Below the pieces are notes generated by a model. The model was not told where the DNA came from and did not search any database. It saw nothing but the letters and a program-made list of their open reading frames with translations. Shown here piece by piece: positions 9,357-18,227 of a stretch of DNA of 33,904 bases. This DNA is from Bradyrhizobium sp. (GTDB lineage: Bacteria > Pseudomonadota > Alphaproteobacteria > Rhizobiales > Xanthobacteraceae), in contig NZ_DAIDJE010000038.1 in the NCBI RefSeq assembly GCF_027451485.1, forward strand, positions 1 to 33,904, written 5' to 3'. The position numbers were made by a program, and so were the translations under genes. Within the stretch, counting starts at the first letter, position 1; each line of letters opens with the position of its first letter.

Positions 9357-11720
9357 GTGACGGAAAGTATTGACCAGCCTGTCGAACCGGGAAAGTTGCC
9401 GATCGCTCCTGCCGGGTTGACCGACGCCGAAGCAAGCCATCGTCTCGCCGATTTCGGCCGCAACGAAATCCCCGAGCGGCATCAGCGCCCGCTCTTGGCG
9501 TTGTTGAAGAGGTTCTGGGGACCGATTCCCTGGATGCTCGAGGCGACGATCGCCATCCAGCTTCTGCTCGAGCGGCGCACCGAGGCGGCGATTGTTGCTG
9601 CTCTCCTGGTGTTCAACGCCGCAATCAGTGTCATCGAGGAAGGCAGAGCCAACCGGGCTCTGGCATTGCTGCGCGGTCGTTTGACGACTCGCGCGCGGGT
9701 GCTCCGTGACGGCCAATGGCGTTCGGTGCCTGCGGCGGAGCTTGTTCCCGGCGATGCCGTTCATCTGCGGATGGGCGACCTTGCGCCGGCCGACGTCAAA
9801 ATCACCGATGGCAATGTCCTCCTCGACCAATCGGCGCTAACCGGCGAATCCGTACCGGTGGAGGCCGGAGCGGGAAAGCTTGCCTATGCCGCAGCCGTGG
9901 TTCGGCGCGGCGAGGCTACGGGGGAAGTCGTGGCGACCGGCCTGCGCACCTACTTCGGCAAGACAGCAGAACTGGTCAGGACCGCCAAGTCGACCAGCCA
10001 CCTGGAGACGACCGTCCTTTCCATCGTCAAGATACTGATGATACTGGACGCGCTGCTGGTCTGCATCCTGCTTCTGTATGCCACATGGGCCGGGCTGCCG
10101 TTCGCGGACGTGGCGCCCTTCGCGCTTATTCTTCTCGTCGCCTCGGTCCCCGTCGCACTGCCGGCCACCTTCACCCTGGCAACCGCGCTCGGATCCAGTG
10201 AACTGGCGCACCATGGCGTGCTGGTCACGCGCCTGTCAGCAGTGGAAGAAGCGGCGGGGATGGACGTCCTCTGCACCGACAAGACGGGCACCATTACCGA
10301 AAATCGCATGGCGCTTGCGGCAGCGTCACCACTGGCTCCCGCCTCGGAAGATCAGTTGCTGTACTGGGCCGCACTTGCCTGCGATCCGGCGACGCAGGAC
10401 CCGATCGATCTGGCAATCCTCAATGCGGCTGCCGCGCGCAAGCTTCCCGCTGCACTGCCGCAGCGGCTGGAGTTCGTTCCGTTCGATCCCGCCAGACGTT
10501 TTTCGCTCGGATGTTACCAGGACCGGACAGGCCCGCTATGTGTCGTCAAAGGGGCGCCACAAGCAGTGGCGGCCCTCGTCGCCAACGCCCCCGACGTCGG
10601 CGCGCTCAGCGCCCAACTGGCGGCCGCCGGAAACCGCGTCCTTGCCGTGGCTGCGGGCAGCGACACGGATCACCTGCGGCTCGCCGGGCTCCTGGCGCTT
10701 GATGATCCGCCGCGCGCGGATTCCGGATCGCTGGTCAAAGGTCTTCAGGATCTTGGTGTTCGCGTGGTGATGGTCACGGGCGACAGCGTTGCGACCGCCT
10801 GCGCGATTGCGCAACGGGTCGGCATCGGCAGCCGCGGCGCTACCGCCGAAGCGATGGAGCGGCTCGACGCCGACCGGGCGCTTGATCACGACGTCTACGC
10901 ACGCGTGTTTCCTGAACACAAGATCCAGCTCATTCGTCTGCTCCAGGAGGCCGGCCATGTGGTCGGCATGACCGGCGATGGCGTGAATGATGCGCCCGCC
11001 TTGAAGCAAGCCGACGTTGGCATCGCGGTTGCCAGCGCAACCGACGTCGCCCGGGCTTCTGCGGGAATCGTACTTACCGCTCCGGGCCTGGTGGATGCCC
11101 TCTCAGCCGTGCAGATCAGCCGCCGCATCTACCAGCGCATGCTGACCTATACGATCAACAAGATCATGAAGACGCTGGAGATCGCCGTCTTTCTCAGCAT
11201 CGGCGTCATCCTGACCGGAACGTTCGTCATTACGCCGCTGCTTATCATTCTTTTGCTGTTCACCAACGACTTCGTCACGATGTCGATTACGACGGATAAC
11301 GTCTCCTACTCGCAAAAGCCCGACCGCTGGAACGTCAGGACGCTGATGTTCGTCGGCGCGGCTCTGGCGGCTCTCGTGCTGGTCCTGTCGTTCGCCGTAT
11401 TCTTCACGGGGCGGGACATGCTTCACCTGCCGCTCGCGCAACTGCAAACACTTGTGTTTGTCATGCTGGTTGCGACCGGCCAGGGGAACGTGTACCTCGT
11501 GCGCGAGCGCGGCCATTTCTGGCGCTCGCGGCCAAGCGCGCTGCTCGTCGCAAGCTCAATTGCCGACCTTTTCGTCGTCGGATTGATGGCTTCAAAAGGC
11601 GTGCTGATGGCGCCGGTCAGTCCGGCATTGCTTGGCGCGCTCCTGCTGGCGGTCGTCGCTTACCTGCTTGTTCTCGACCAGGTGAAAGTATTTATCTTTC
11701 GGCGCTTCAACGTCCATTGA
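9357..11720 (+). CDS. P3A-type proton-efflux ATPase
   Basis: A P-type ATPase of 787 residues. TGES (162-165) marks the actuator domain, DKTGT with Asp308 the phosphorylation site, and MVTGD and GDGVNDAPAL the nucleotide-hinge motifs. Asp638 in LLFTNDFVTMSITTDNV aligns with the proton-carrying Asp684 of plant plasma-membrane H+-ATPase. No heavy-metal-binding N-terminal domain or CPx motif is present, so proton export fits best. The start is GTG at 9357 with only a weak GGAA upstream. It follows atpG by 35 bases with no terminator, so it is probably in the N-ATPase transcript. It converges on the tandem universal stress gene. Confidence 0.92.
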   Translation: MTESIDQPVEPGKLPIAPAGLTDAEASHRLADFGRNEIPERHQRPLLALLKRFWGPIPWMLEATIAIQLLLERRTEAAIVAALLVFNAAISVIEEGRANRALALLRGRLTTRARVLRDGQWRSVPAAELVPGDAVHLRMGDLAPADVKITDGNVLLDQSALTGESVPVEAGAGKLAYAAAVVRRGEATGEVVATGLRTYFGKTAELVRTAKSTSHLETTVLSIVKILMILDALLVCILLLYATWAGLPFADVAPFALILLVASVPVALPATFTLATALGSSELAHHGVLVTRLSAVEEAAGMDVLCTDKTGTITENRMALAAASPLAPASEDQLLYWAALACDPATQDPIDLAILNAAAARKLPAALPQRLEFVPFDPARRFSLGCYQDRTGPLCVVKGAPQAVAALVANAPDVGALSAQLAAAGNRVLAVAAGSDTDHLRLAGLLALDDPPRADSGSLVKGLQDLGVRVVMVTGDSVATACAIAQRVGIGSRGATAEAMERLDADRALDHDVYARVFPEHKIQLIRLLQEAGHVVGMTGDGVNDAPALKQADVGIAVASATDVARASAGIVLTAPGLVDALSAVQISRRIYQRMLTYTINKIMKTLEIAVFLSIGVILTGTFVITPLLIILLLFTNDFVTMSITTDNVSYSQKPDRWNVRTLMFVGAALAALVLVLSFAVFFTGRDMLHLPLAQLQTLVFVMLVATGQGNVYLVRERGHFWRSRPSALLVASSIADLFVVGLMASKGVLMAPVSPALLGALLLAVVAYLLVLDQVKVFIFRRFNVH

Positions 11721-11811
11721 TGGGCGGCGCCGCGTAACGGGCTTTGATCAATCAAGCCGGACTGGCTCTCGCGTGCCGATTCAGGATCTTTTTATCATAT
11801 GGGTCCAGACC

Positions 11812-12675
11812 CTAATGTGACATCAGGATCGGGAGGCGCATGCGTGAGAGCATATCCCGCGTGACACCACCGACGATGTCCTGCCAGAACCTCGGGGGGC
11901 CAAAGGCGCCCACCACCAGGAGATCCGCTCCCAGAGCACACGCCTTGGCCTGAAGCGTATCGGCAAACGAGTCAGCTCCAACATTCTGCAACTGAATGAC
12001 GTCGACGGAAAGATCGTGTCGCTTCAGGTGTGCGACCATCTGCTCGATGGGAAGAGCTCCATGCTCAGCGATAAATTCTTCAAGATTGATCGTCAGAATT
12101 GTTGCCTTCTCTGCGCGTTCGAAAAGCGGCAACGCGTCATTGAGCGCGCGGGTCGCGGCAGGACTGGAATTCCACGCCACGACAATTCGCCGCCCCAGCG
12201 TTTCGAGCGGTATGCCGGCCGGAATGAACAGCACGGGGCGGCCGGTCACGAAGAGAAGCTTCTCCGTGAACGTGTCGGCGACCGAGCTCTCGTCCCCCGG
12301 ATGGTCGCGGCCGACGATGCAGAGGTCCACGCAACGCGCATGCTGGGACACGACGTTCGACGCCGAACCGTCAACGGCGCGCCATTCCGCCTGAAAGCCG
12401 CCTTCCCGTTGCAGCACCTCAAGCAGCGATTTCAGCCGTTCTTCCGCACCACTGATTGACGCCTCGATATCCTGATCCAAACGCGCGACCTGGCGTGACG
12501 AGACCAGGCCGAGTTCTGCGATTCCACGTCTGCGCAATTGAGCCGGCGTACATTCCCTGACGTAAAGAGCGATCAATTTGCACCCATGGCGTCTTGCGAG
12601 ATCGCTCGCAAGACGCAGGCGCGCGGCGGCACCATCGGTCTGATCAACGTAAACAAGCAGGTCCGCCAGCTTCAT
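11812..12675 (-). CDS. Tandem-domain universal stress protein
   Basis: A 287-residue protein with two UspA folds (about 1-150 and 155-287). The second keeps a nucleotide-binding type motif (VVGAFGPPRFWQDIVGGVT), whereas the first (IVGRDHPGDESSVADTF) lacks the full G-2x-G-9x-G pattern, so probably only one half binds ATP. Tandem Usp proteins are soluble stress or dormancy factors, commonly oxygen-regulated. A perfect FNR/FixK box lies upstream (12806-12819) and an AT-rich palindrome lies beyond it. It is transcribed alone, towards the P3-type ATPase. Confidence 0.9.
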   Translation of the reverse strand: MKLADLLVYVDQTDGAAARLRLASDLARRHGCKLIALYVRECTPAQLRRRGIAELGLVSSRQVARLDQDIEASISGAEERLKSLLEVLQREGGFQAEWRAVDGSASNVVSQHARCVDLCIVGRDHPGDESSVADTFTEKLLFVTGRPVLFIPAGIPLETLGRRIVVAWNSSPAATRALNDALPLFERAEKATILTINLEEFIAEHGALPIEQMVAHLKRHDLSVDVIQLQNVGADSFADTLQAKACALGADLLVVGAFGPPRFWQDIVGGVTRDMLSRMRLPILMSH

Positions 12676-12805
12676 TGTGTGCTCTCATTTCGACGACGTC
12701 ATGCACCTCGAATCATGTCGTGTAACGAAATTGAACGACCTTGACCACTGATCTTGCCCTGACTGGCAACTGGCAGCCGACGCAATCCTGATAGAGCGTT
12801 CCACG

Positions 12806-12819
12806 TTGATTCAGATCAA
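12806..12819 (-). promoter_or_regulatory. FNR/FixK box upstream of the tandem Usp gene
   Basis: TTGATTCAGATCAA, perfect TTGAT-N4-ATCAA arms, centred 137 bases upstream of the start codon at 12675. The only gene it can serve on the minus strand is the tandem Usp. No clear TAnnnT -10 was found at the ideal distance, so the promoter geometry is unproven. Confidence 0.7.
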
Positions 12820-12869
12820 AGTGATATCGCGAGTCTCTAAACAATATTTTCCACCTTCCTGCTCAGAAG

Positions 12870-12888
12870 ACTTAAATTTAATTTAAGT
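12870..12888. repeat. 19-base perfect AT-rich palindrome
   Basis: ACTTAAATT-T-AATTTAAGT, nine-base perfect arms around one T, all A/T except the outer C/G pair. It lies 66 bases from the FixK box centre, upstream of the tandem Usp gene. It stands out sharply in this GC-rich DNA and looks like an operator; the binding protein is unknown. Confidence 0.5.
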
Positions 12889-13001
12889 GACGCGCCCCGC
12901 GGCTCAACAACTACCGATACATATCCGTCCTGCATCGACCGCGTGCGCAGGCGCGCATCGAATTGTCGGCGACCGCAACCCGATCATCATGCCTTTAAGC
13001 C

Positions 13002-15128
13002 TTATTGCCCGGCAGCGGCAGTCGCGGCGTCGGCGAGCCTGAATTTATCAGCCACGGGACTCATCTGGAGGTGACGCTGATGGAGGGCGACGACCGTCGA
13101 TCGATGGCCAATCGACATGAGCGTCGCTTTGGGCAGGCGGCGCGCCAGCACGGCGTAGAGCTCCGCCTCTAGCTTCTCGTCAACGGCCGACGTCGATTCG
13201 TCGAGGAAAAGCCAGTCAGGCCGCATCAGGAGGGCTCGCGCAATTGCGACGCGTTGTTGCTCACCGCTCGAAAGGCGCTGAGACCATTGATCCTCGCGGT
13301 CGAGTTGATCGGCGAGACCGCCGAGATGCGCATCCGTAAGCGCGCTGCGAATGACCTCGTCGCTGTAGATGTCCGGCTTGGCCGGATAAGTGACCGCTGC
13401 GCGCAAGGTCCCGGTTGGAATATAGGGACGCGGCGGCACGACCATAATGCGCGCATGCTGCGGAATGCGTATGCTGCCGTCACCATAAGGCCAGACTCCG
13501 GCAATTGCCCGAAACAGTGTCGATTTTCCGGAGCCGGAGGGTCCGGAGACGGCCACGCTTTGGCCCGGCGCCAGCTCCAGATGTCTCATTTCGACGATAT
13601 GCCTGCCGCCCGGCAGGCAGAGGTCAATATCGTCGAGTACAATGCTGGTTTCGCCGCCGGCTTCGGCCACGCGGTGCGGTCCGGCCTCACTGAGAGCTTG
13701 CGCCTGCTGGATCGCCACGTCGAACGAATTCAAACGATCGACGACCGATTTGAACGCGGCCAGATAGGTGTAATAGGTGACGAAGAACGTCAGCGCCGCA
13801 GCGACCTGACCGAACGCCTGCGCGGTTTGCGTCATCACGCCAAGCTCGATCTTGCCGGAGAAATAAAACGGCGCGGTGAAGACGTAAGGTATGATCGGAG
13901 ACAGCTGGCCAAACGTTTGCGTGAATGCCGTTACTCTCATGAGCCGGAAGACGACTGCGAGATAGTTGGTGATCAATGCTGCAAAGCGTCCTCCGACGAC
14001 GGCCTGCTCCGCTCCCTCGCCGCCCAGAAGCGCAATCTGCTCGGTATATTCACGCAAGCGGGCCAGGGAGAAGCGGAAATCGGCTTCCATATGCTGGCGC
14101 TTGAAATAGAGAGCGACGAGAGGACGTCCGATCAGATGCGTGATCACCGTTCCGAGCCCAGCATAGATCAGTGCGACCCAGAACAGAAAGCCGGGCAGAG
14201 CGATCGTCGTGCCGGGCCATGTAAACGAGGTCGAAAGATTCCACAGCACGACCGAGAACGAAATGAGCGACGTGATGGTGGAAATCAGCAGAATGGAAAA
14301 ATCGTAGAGGCCGTATGCTGTAATCGAGCCGTCCGAACCGCCATTGATAAAGCGAAAGATATCCTCGGCAATGCGCTGGTCAGGATTGTCGGTCTGGCCG
14401 GCGACAAGGCTGATCCGATAGTGATTGTGGCGACTGAGCCAGCGCGAGACAAAATGGTCGGTCAGCCAGCGCCGCCAGCGGATGATGAGCATCGAGCGCA
14501 TGAAGAATTCGACCAGCGTCATCCCCACATAGCCGAATGCCCAAGGCGTGAAGACGAACAGCAATTGCTGCCAGAAAACGGACGTCGCGCGATTTTGAAT
14601 CGCATCGAACAGATCGCGGTTGAAAAAGTTCAGCCGCACCAGAACCGCGACTTCGGCCTGATTCAGGAGAACCAGGACGACGACGAGGGCAATGGCAACA
14701 TGCCGCTCCCGTGCTCTGAATCGGCGAAAAGGCCAAACGCGAGCATGTCCAAGTTCGTCGGCATCGAAATAGCGGTCGGCAATCTGCGTGATCTGCCGGA
14801 CGGCATCGAACCGTGCGACGACATAAACGAGGATTGCGAAGGCTGCCACCGTCAGCGGCAGGGTCAGGGGCGGCCGATAGCGCAAGAGTTCTACAGGCCA
14901 AAGGCCGGCGTGGTCTGCGGTAGCGGCCGCACCGAACAGGATCGTTTCGGTGCAGAAGATGCCAACGAAGATCCTCAGGAAGCTCGATATAGCGATCGAG
15001 CGCAATGTCGCAGCGGCGCAAAGCAGCATGGCGACGCCCAGCAGCGCTCCTGAAGCATCGCGTTCGATGACCGGTTGCACGAGAGCGAGGATGCCGAACA
15101 GCGCGACGCCGATGCTTAATGGTTTCAT
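13002..15128 (-). CDS. Fused ABC transporter (permease plus ATPase), YddA/BclA type
   Basis: A 708-residue protein joining a multi-helix membrane domain of the SbmA/BacA-like ABC_membrane_2 family to a C-terminal ATPase. The ATPase has Walker A GPSGSGKST (529-537), signature LSSGEQQR (619 onwards), Walker B LFLDE (Asp643, Glu644) and the switch His675. About eight to ten hydrophobic segments precede it, including a distinctive N-terminal pair. Family members act as homodimers; relatives move peptides (BclA of Bradyrhizobium) or fatty-acyl/vitamin substrates (ABCD proteins). The substrate cannot be read from the sequence. The ATG at 15128 has no strong Shine-Dalgarno. It stands alone between the two Usp genes. 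Confidence 0.9.
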   Translation of the reverse strand: MKPLSIGVALFGILALVQPVIERDASGALLGVAMLLCAAATLRSIAISSFLRIFVGIFCTETILFGAAATADHAGLWPVELLRYRPPLTLPLTVAAFAILVYVVARFDAVRQITQIADRYFDADELGHARVWPFRRFRARERHVAIALVVVLVLLNQAEVAVLVRLNFFNRDLFDAIQNRATSVFWQQLLFVFTPWAFGYVGMTLVEFFMRSMLIIRWRRWLTDHFVSRWLSRHNHYRISLVAGQTDNPDQRIAEDIFRFINGGSDGSITAYGLYDFSILLISTITSLISFSVVLWNLSTSFTWPGTTIALPGFLFWVALIYAGLGTVITHLIGRPLVALYFKRQHMEADFRFSLARLREYTEQIALLGGEGAEQAVVGGRFAALITNYLAVVFRLMRVTAFTQTFGQLSPIIPYVFTAPFYFSGKIELGVMTQTAQAFGQVAAALTFFVTYYTYLAAFKSVVDRLNSFDVAIQQAQALSEAGPHRVAEAGGETSIVLDDIDLCLPGGRHIVEMRHLELAPGQSVAVSGPSGSGKSTLFRAIAGVWPYGDGSIRIPQHARIMVVPPRPYIPTGTLRAAVTYPAKPDIYSDEVIRSALTDAHLGGLADQLDREDQWSQRLSSGEQQRVAIARALLMRPDWLFLDESTSAVDEKLEAELYAVLARRLPKATLMSIGHRSTVVALHQRHLQMSPVADKFRLADAATAAAGQ

Positions 15129-15504
15129 GTGAGTTGTCCGATGATGCGCAAGGGGCGCGAGTTGACGAAACCGTGCCTGCCTGCGCAGCGTTCCGCGGCC
15201 GTGGTCGCAGCGCGCAGATATGACTTCACACGTTCGGCAAGCGAGGATACGCCAGGCCTCAGACCATTGCCATGACTCGATGGGAGGGACGATCTCGCCT
15301 CATACCCCAACGCAGTGAGCCTCACCGGCCGAACCGGCCCGCGAACCGATGAGCGGATCGATAAACGACGGCAACGGTTTTGCCGGCGATCGGGCCATGA
15401 GATGTTGCGTCTTTGAGGCATATCAAGCGCATTAGCCCGTTCGGATGGCAATATGAGTTTTCTGAAACCGATTCGCGCATCGAAAGTCAGAAGGGAAGGC
15501 TCGC
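15129..15504. other. Divergent intergenic region (ABC transporter / Usp)
   Basis: A 376-base gap. Apart from the FixK-type box at 15413-15426 nothing distinctive was seen. A Ser/Arg-rich frame on the minus strand (15451-15125) is probably not a gene. Confidence 0.5.
15413..15426 (+). promoter_or_regulatory. FixK-type box upstream of the single-domain Usp gene
   Basis: TTGAGGCATATCAA fits TTGA-N6-TCAA; the fifth arm position is mismatched compared with the other three boxes. The centre (15419.5) is 32 bases before CAATAT (15449-15454), a possible -10, so class II activation with a leader of about 45 bases is plausible. Confidence 0.6.
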
Positions 15505-15954
15505 ATGTATAAGCGCATCCTGGTCGCTGTTGACGGAAGCGACACGTCCAACATGGCCTTGAATGAGGCGATCAAGCTGGCAAAGGACCAGCAGGCCGCC
15601 ATTCGAATTGTTCATGTCGCTGATCTGATTCCCACCTTCACGGACCTGGAAACGCCCGGCCAGTTTGCTCAATATCAGGAAGCGTTACGTCAGATCGGGG
15701 AAAAGACCCTGTCGGACGCCAAGGCGGTGGCGGCGAAATCGGCCCTGCAGGCCGAAACGGTGATGCACGTCATCGAGGCGCCCGGCGAACACGTTTATGA
15801 CGCGATCGCGGAAGAAGCCGTCAGTTGGCCGGCCGATCTCATCGTCATCGGCACCCATGGGCGGCGCGGCATCCGCCGTTTCCTCCTCGGCAGCGTTGCC
15901 GAAGGCCTGGTGCGGGTCGCAACCAAGCCAGTGCTCCTGGTCCGAGGCGCCTGA
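15505..15954 (+). CDS. Universal stress protein (single domain)
   Basis: A 149-residue UspA-family protein. The N-terminal strand YKRILVAVDGS and the C-terminal ATP-binding motif G-T-H-G (116-119) followed nine residues later by GS (129-130) are complete, so ATP binding and homodimer formation are likely. GGGAAGG precedes the ATG at a normal distance. A FixK-type box lies 79 bases upstream of the start. It converges on the M50 protease gene, which has its own FixK box, suggesting joint control in low oxygen. The exact cellular target is unknown. Confidence 0.93.
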   Translation: MYKRILVAVDGSDTSNMALNEAIKLAKDQQAAIRIVHVADLIPTFTDLETPGQFAQYQEALRQIGEKTLSDAKAVAAKSALQAETVMHVIEAPGEHVYDAIAEEAVSWPADLIVIGTHGRRGIRRFLLGSVAEGLVRVATKPVLLVRGA

Positions 15955-15976
15955 GCGATCGCTTGAGTTCGATTCT

Positions 15977-17134
15977 CTAGCCGGCGGCTTTCTCGCCGGC
16001 CGGCATGCCAAGCTCCTGTAACGAGCGCAGGAAGGTAATAGCGTCGTCGCGGCTCAACATTCCGACGACTTGTCCCGCCTGCACCACCGGCATTTGGTTG
16101 ACCCCGGCCTTATCCATGTTCTGCAACGCTGACCAGAGTTCGGTTTCGGGCGCGGTACATTTCAACTCATTGAAGGGAAGCATCACGTCGGAGACGTTCG
16201 TGACCGCCCATTTCTCCCGCGGCACATCCTTGACCCGGTGCAAGGTGATCATTCCGAGCGTGCTGTCTCCGCGGTTCACCAGAAAATAGCGCTGCCCGGT
16301 GCCGAGAATCCTTTCGTCCACCAATTCCTGCAGTCGCAGATTTTCCGGAACGATGGCGTAATGGGTGTTCATGGCCTGCGCAACACGATGGCCGCTCAGC
16401 ATGCCCTGAAGCAAAAGCTGCTGGAGCTGAACGGAAGCCGCATTGTCGAGGAACCAGCCGATGAACGCGATCCAGATGCCGCCGCCGAAGTTGCCATTCA
16501 GCATCTGCACGATGCCGACAAAGATAAGCAGAAGCGCGAAGAAGCGTCCGACATTCGCCGCAATGGATGTCGCACGCCTCATGCTTCCGGTGACTGCCCA
16601 GATGATTGCCCGGAACACCCTGCCGCCGTCGAGCGGGTAGCCGGGAATGAGATTGAACAGCACCAGCGCCATATTGATGTAGGCGAGATATTTGGCCAAA
16701 CCGAGAAGCGGCGCCACGGCGGAAACCGCCGGCTGCACCGCATAGAACAGCACAGCCAGCGCGAGACTGACGAGTGGGCCTCCGATGGCGACGAAGAATT
16801 CCACCTTGGGGCTGGGCGGCTCCTTCTCGATCTGGGCGACACCGCCGAACAGGAATAGCGTGATGCTGCGCACAGGAATCTTGTAATGCAGCGCGATCAC
16901 GGAATGCCCGAGTTCGTGAAGCAGCACGCTGACAAACAGCATGATTGCGGTCGCGGCGCCTGTCAGCCAATAGAGCGATGCAGACCAGTTCTTGAATTCG
17001 GCAGGGAAGTAGCTGGTCGCCAGCATCCAGGTGAGTAGCGCGAAGATCACGAACCAGGAGTAGTCGAGACCGATCTGAATACCGAAAATCCTGCCCAAAG
17101 GAATATTGTGTCGGGTCATTGATGCCTCATTCAC
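15977..17134 (-). CDS. M50-family site-2 protease with CBS domain pair
   Basis: An intramembrane zinc metalloprotease of 385 residues. HELGH (73-77) provides two zinc histidines and the catalytic glutamate; NLIPGYPLDGGR (161-172) supplies the third ligand, Asp169. About six membrane helices are followed by a cytoplasmic CBS pair (about 250-375) of the kind that senses adenine nucleotides. Such proteins release membrane-bound regulators or sigma factors; no substrate is visible here. A perfect FNR/FixK box lies 89 bases upstream. The start is taken at 17134; an ATG at 17119 preceded by GAGG is an equally good alternative. It converges on the Usp gene, 22 bases away. Confidence 0.91.
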   Translation of the reverse strand: MNEASMTRHNIPLGRIFGIQIGLDYSWFVIFALLTWMLATSYFPAEFKNWSASLYWLTGAATAIMLFVSVLLHELGHSVIALHYKIPVRSITLFLFGGVAQIEKEPPSPKVEFFVAIGGPLVSLALAVLFYAVQPAVSAVAPLLGLAKYLAYINMALVLFNLIPGYPLDGGRVFRAIIWAVTGSMRRATSIAANVGRFFALLLIFVGIVQMLNGNFGGGIWIAFIGWFLDNAASVQLQQLLLQGMLSGHRVAQAMNTHYAIVPENLRLQELVDERILGTGQRYFLVNRGDSTLGMITLHRVKDVPREKWAVTNVSDVMLPFNELKCTAPETELWSALQNMDKAGVNQMPVVQAGQVVGMLSRDDAITFLRSLQELGMPAGEKAAG

Positions 17135-17222
17135 GAGAGCTTCCGCGCGCCGAAAGATGTACGCCGGAAGCCTCGCCTTCGTCGTCTAAAATAACTTTTC
17201 CGTTGCAATGCATCGGTCTTCT

Positions 17223-17236
17223 TTGATCGAAATCAA
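17223..17236 (-). promoter_or_regulatory. FNR/FixK box upstream of the M50 protease gene
   Basis: TTGATCGAAATCAA with perfect TTGAT-N4-ATCAA arms, in the gap between the divergent M50 protease and Hva1-like genes, centred 95 bases from the protease start. A TATTTT element (17193-17188) is 39 bases away, eight more than in the class II arrangement, so the promoter position is uncertain. Confidence 0.7.
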
Positions 17237-17427
17237 ATGCAACCGGCAGGTCATGCATCCTCCACGATTCAGCTGGTCTTGCCGGGATCGCGCGCCGCTC
17301 GCAGCTTTGGCCTTTCGCAATTGGCCGTCCCCTGAAATCCCGTAGAATTCGTCAAGGATAGGCACCGGACAATCGAGGTCTCACCGGCGCAACTTGAACC
17401 GAATCGGAACTTGCGTGTTAGGACGAT

Positions 17428-17646
17428 ATGGAAAAGCGTTTCGAGAAAGGCGATCGCGTCAGCTGGAATTCCGAGGCCGGGCGTGTCAGCGGCAGGATTG
17501 TCAAAGTCCATACCAAGGACACCGACTACAAGGGTCACACGCGTCATGCCACCAAGGATGTGCCGCGATATGAAATCAAGAGCGACAAGACCGATCATGT
17601 CGCCATGCATAAGGGCTCGGCCCTGAAGAAACTCGGCGCGAAGTGA
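17428..17646 (+). CDS. Hva1/DUF2945 TUDOR-like small protein
   Basis: A 72-residue basic protein of the Hva1_TUDOR (DUF2945) family. It starts with KRFEKGDRVSWNSEAGRVSG, continues through IVKVHTKDTDYKGHTRHATKDVPRYEIKSDKT in typical order and ends KGSALKKLG, covering the whole family length. The fold is a small beta barrel; the function is unknown, although the family is found in many soil bacteria and fungi. The ATG at 17428 has AGGA five bases upstream. It ends 4 bases before the convergent DUF488 gene. Confidence 0.87.
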   Translation: MEKRFEKGDRVSWNSEAGRVSGRIVKVHTKDTDYKGHTRHATKDVPRYEIKSDKTDHVAMHKGSALKKLGAK

Positions 17647-17650
17647 GCAA

Positions 17651-18217
17651 CTACAGCAGCATCGGATTTTCGGGCGGATAGGTCACTTGCTCGCCTTCCA
17701 CCCGGGCGAAGCGTGTGAGCGTGTGCATCCGATAACTGGTCTCCGACAGGATCTCGACCACCGGCACGCCGCGTGCGCAAAGCGCGTCGGCGACCAGCGA
17801 GCGGTGGCAGCGCCATGGTACCGCCTCGGCGCACATGATCGCGACGCGCTTTTCACCGCTCATGCGGATGAGCATCTGCAGTCCCTGCTGAAAATCCAGG
17901 GTTTGCATGTAGTCGGCGTAGCCGCGAAAGCTTTCGTTTCGCCAGCCGGTATTGGGTGAATCCTTGCGCGGACGCCGCAGCCCACCGAGCGAGGCCATGA
18001 GCGCATATTCGATATTGCTTGCATCCAGCGCCTCGCGGAGCGCGTCGCCGTTGAATTGTGGATTATGCCGCGAGCGCGGAATGGTGCGGATGTCCGCGAG
18101 CCGCTCGATGCCGTAGGCTTTCAGCAATGCAATAAACTGTTCGATCGGCAGGGTTGAATGCCCGACCGTGAAAACGGCGCCTTCCGGCCAGCGCATCTCT
18201 CCCGGCGGTGTCTGCAC
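17651..18217 (-). CDS. DUF488 family protein
   Basis: A 188-residue protein of the DUF488 family. Recognisable blocks are VFTVGHSTLPIEQFIALL (residues 16-33), LADIRTIPRSRHNPQFN (about 40-57), the LGGLRRP motif and VAIMCAEAVPWRCHRSLVAD, with the Cys/His-containing element that all members share. The biochemical role is unknown. Translation probably starts at GTG 18217, ten bases after the HtrA stop, with GAGG upstream; an internal ATG seven codons later has its purine-rich stretch too close. It appears to be the second gene of an HtrA-DUF488 operon. Confidence 0.88.
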   Translation of the reverse strand: MQTPPGEMRWPEGAVFTVGHSTLPIEQFIALLKAYGIERLADIRTIPRSRHNPQFNGDALREALDASNIEYALMASLGGLRRPRKDSPNTGWRNESFRGYADYMQTLDFQQGLQMLIRMSGEKRVAIMCAEAVPWRCHRSLVADALCARGVPVVEILSETSYRMHTLTRFARVEGEQVTYPPENPMLL

Positions 18218-18227
18218 AATCCGCGCC

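Larger units (their letters stand above)
12676..13001. other. Intergenic region with FixK box and AT-rich palindrome
   Basis: A 326-base gap between two minus-strand genes. It holds the FNR/FixK box (12806-12819) and a 19-base palindrome (12870-12888), listed separately. No coding frame of interest was seen. Confidence 0.6.

Noticed and set aside
11735..11760. Hairpin GGCTT(T)GAT..ATCAAGCC between the P3-type ATPase and the tandem Usp, also resembling an FNR box
   Set aside because: The stem is short and bulged with no U-tract, and the TTGAT/ATCAA arms are 2 bases apart instead of 4, so neither terminator nor FNR box is supported.
13254..15053. 599-codon plus-strand frame opposite the fused ABC transporter
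   Set aside because: It is antisense to a gene with complete ABC motifs; its composition is that of a reverse-complement shadow.
15125..15451. Minus-strand frame of 108 codons overlapping the start of the ABC transporter gene by ATGA
   Set aside because: The composition is Ser/Arg-rich as in shadow frames, no family is recognisable, and it would cover the FixK box of the Usp gene.
15980..16000. Inverted repeat GCCGGCG-N7-CGCCGGC at the end of the M50 protease gene
   Set aside because: It lies inside the coding sequence, has no U-tract, and such GC-rich repeats are common here by chance.
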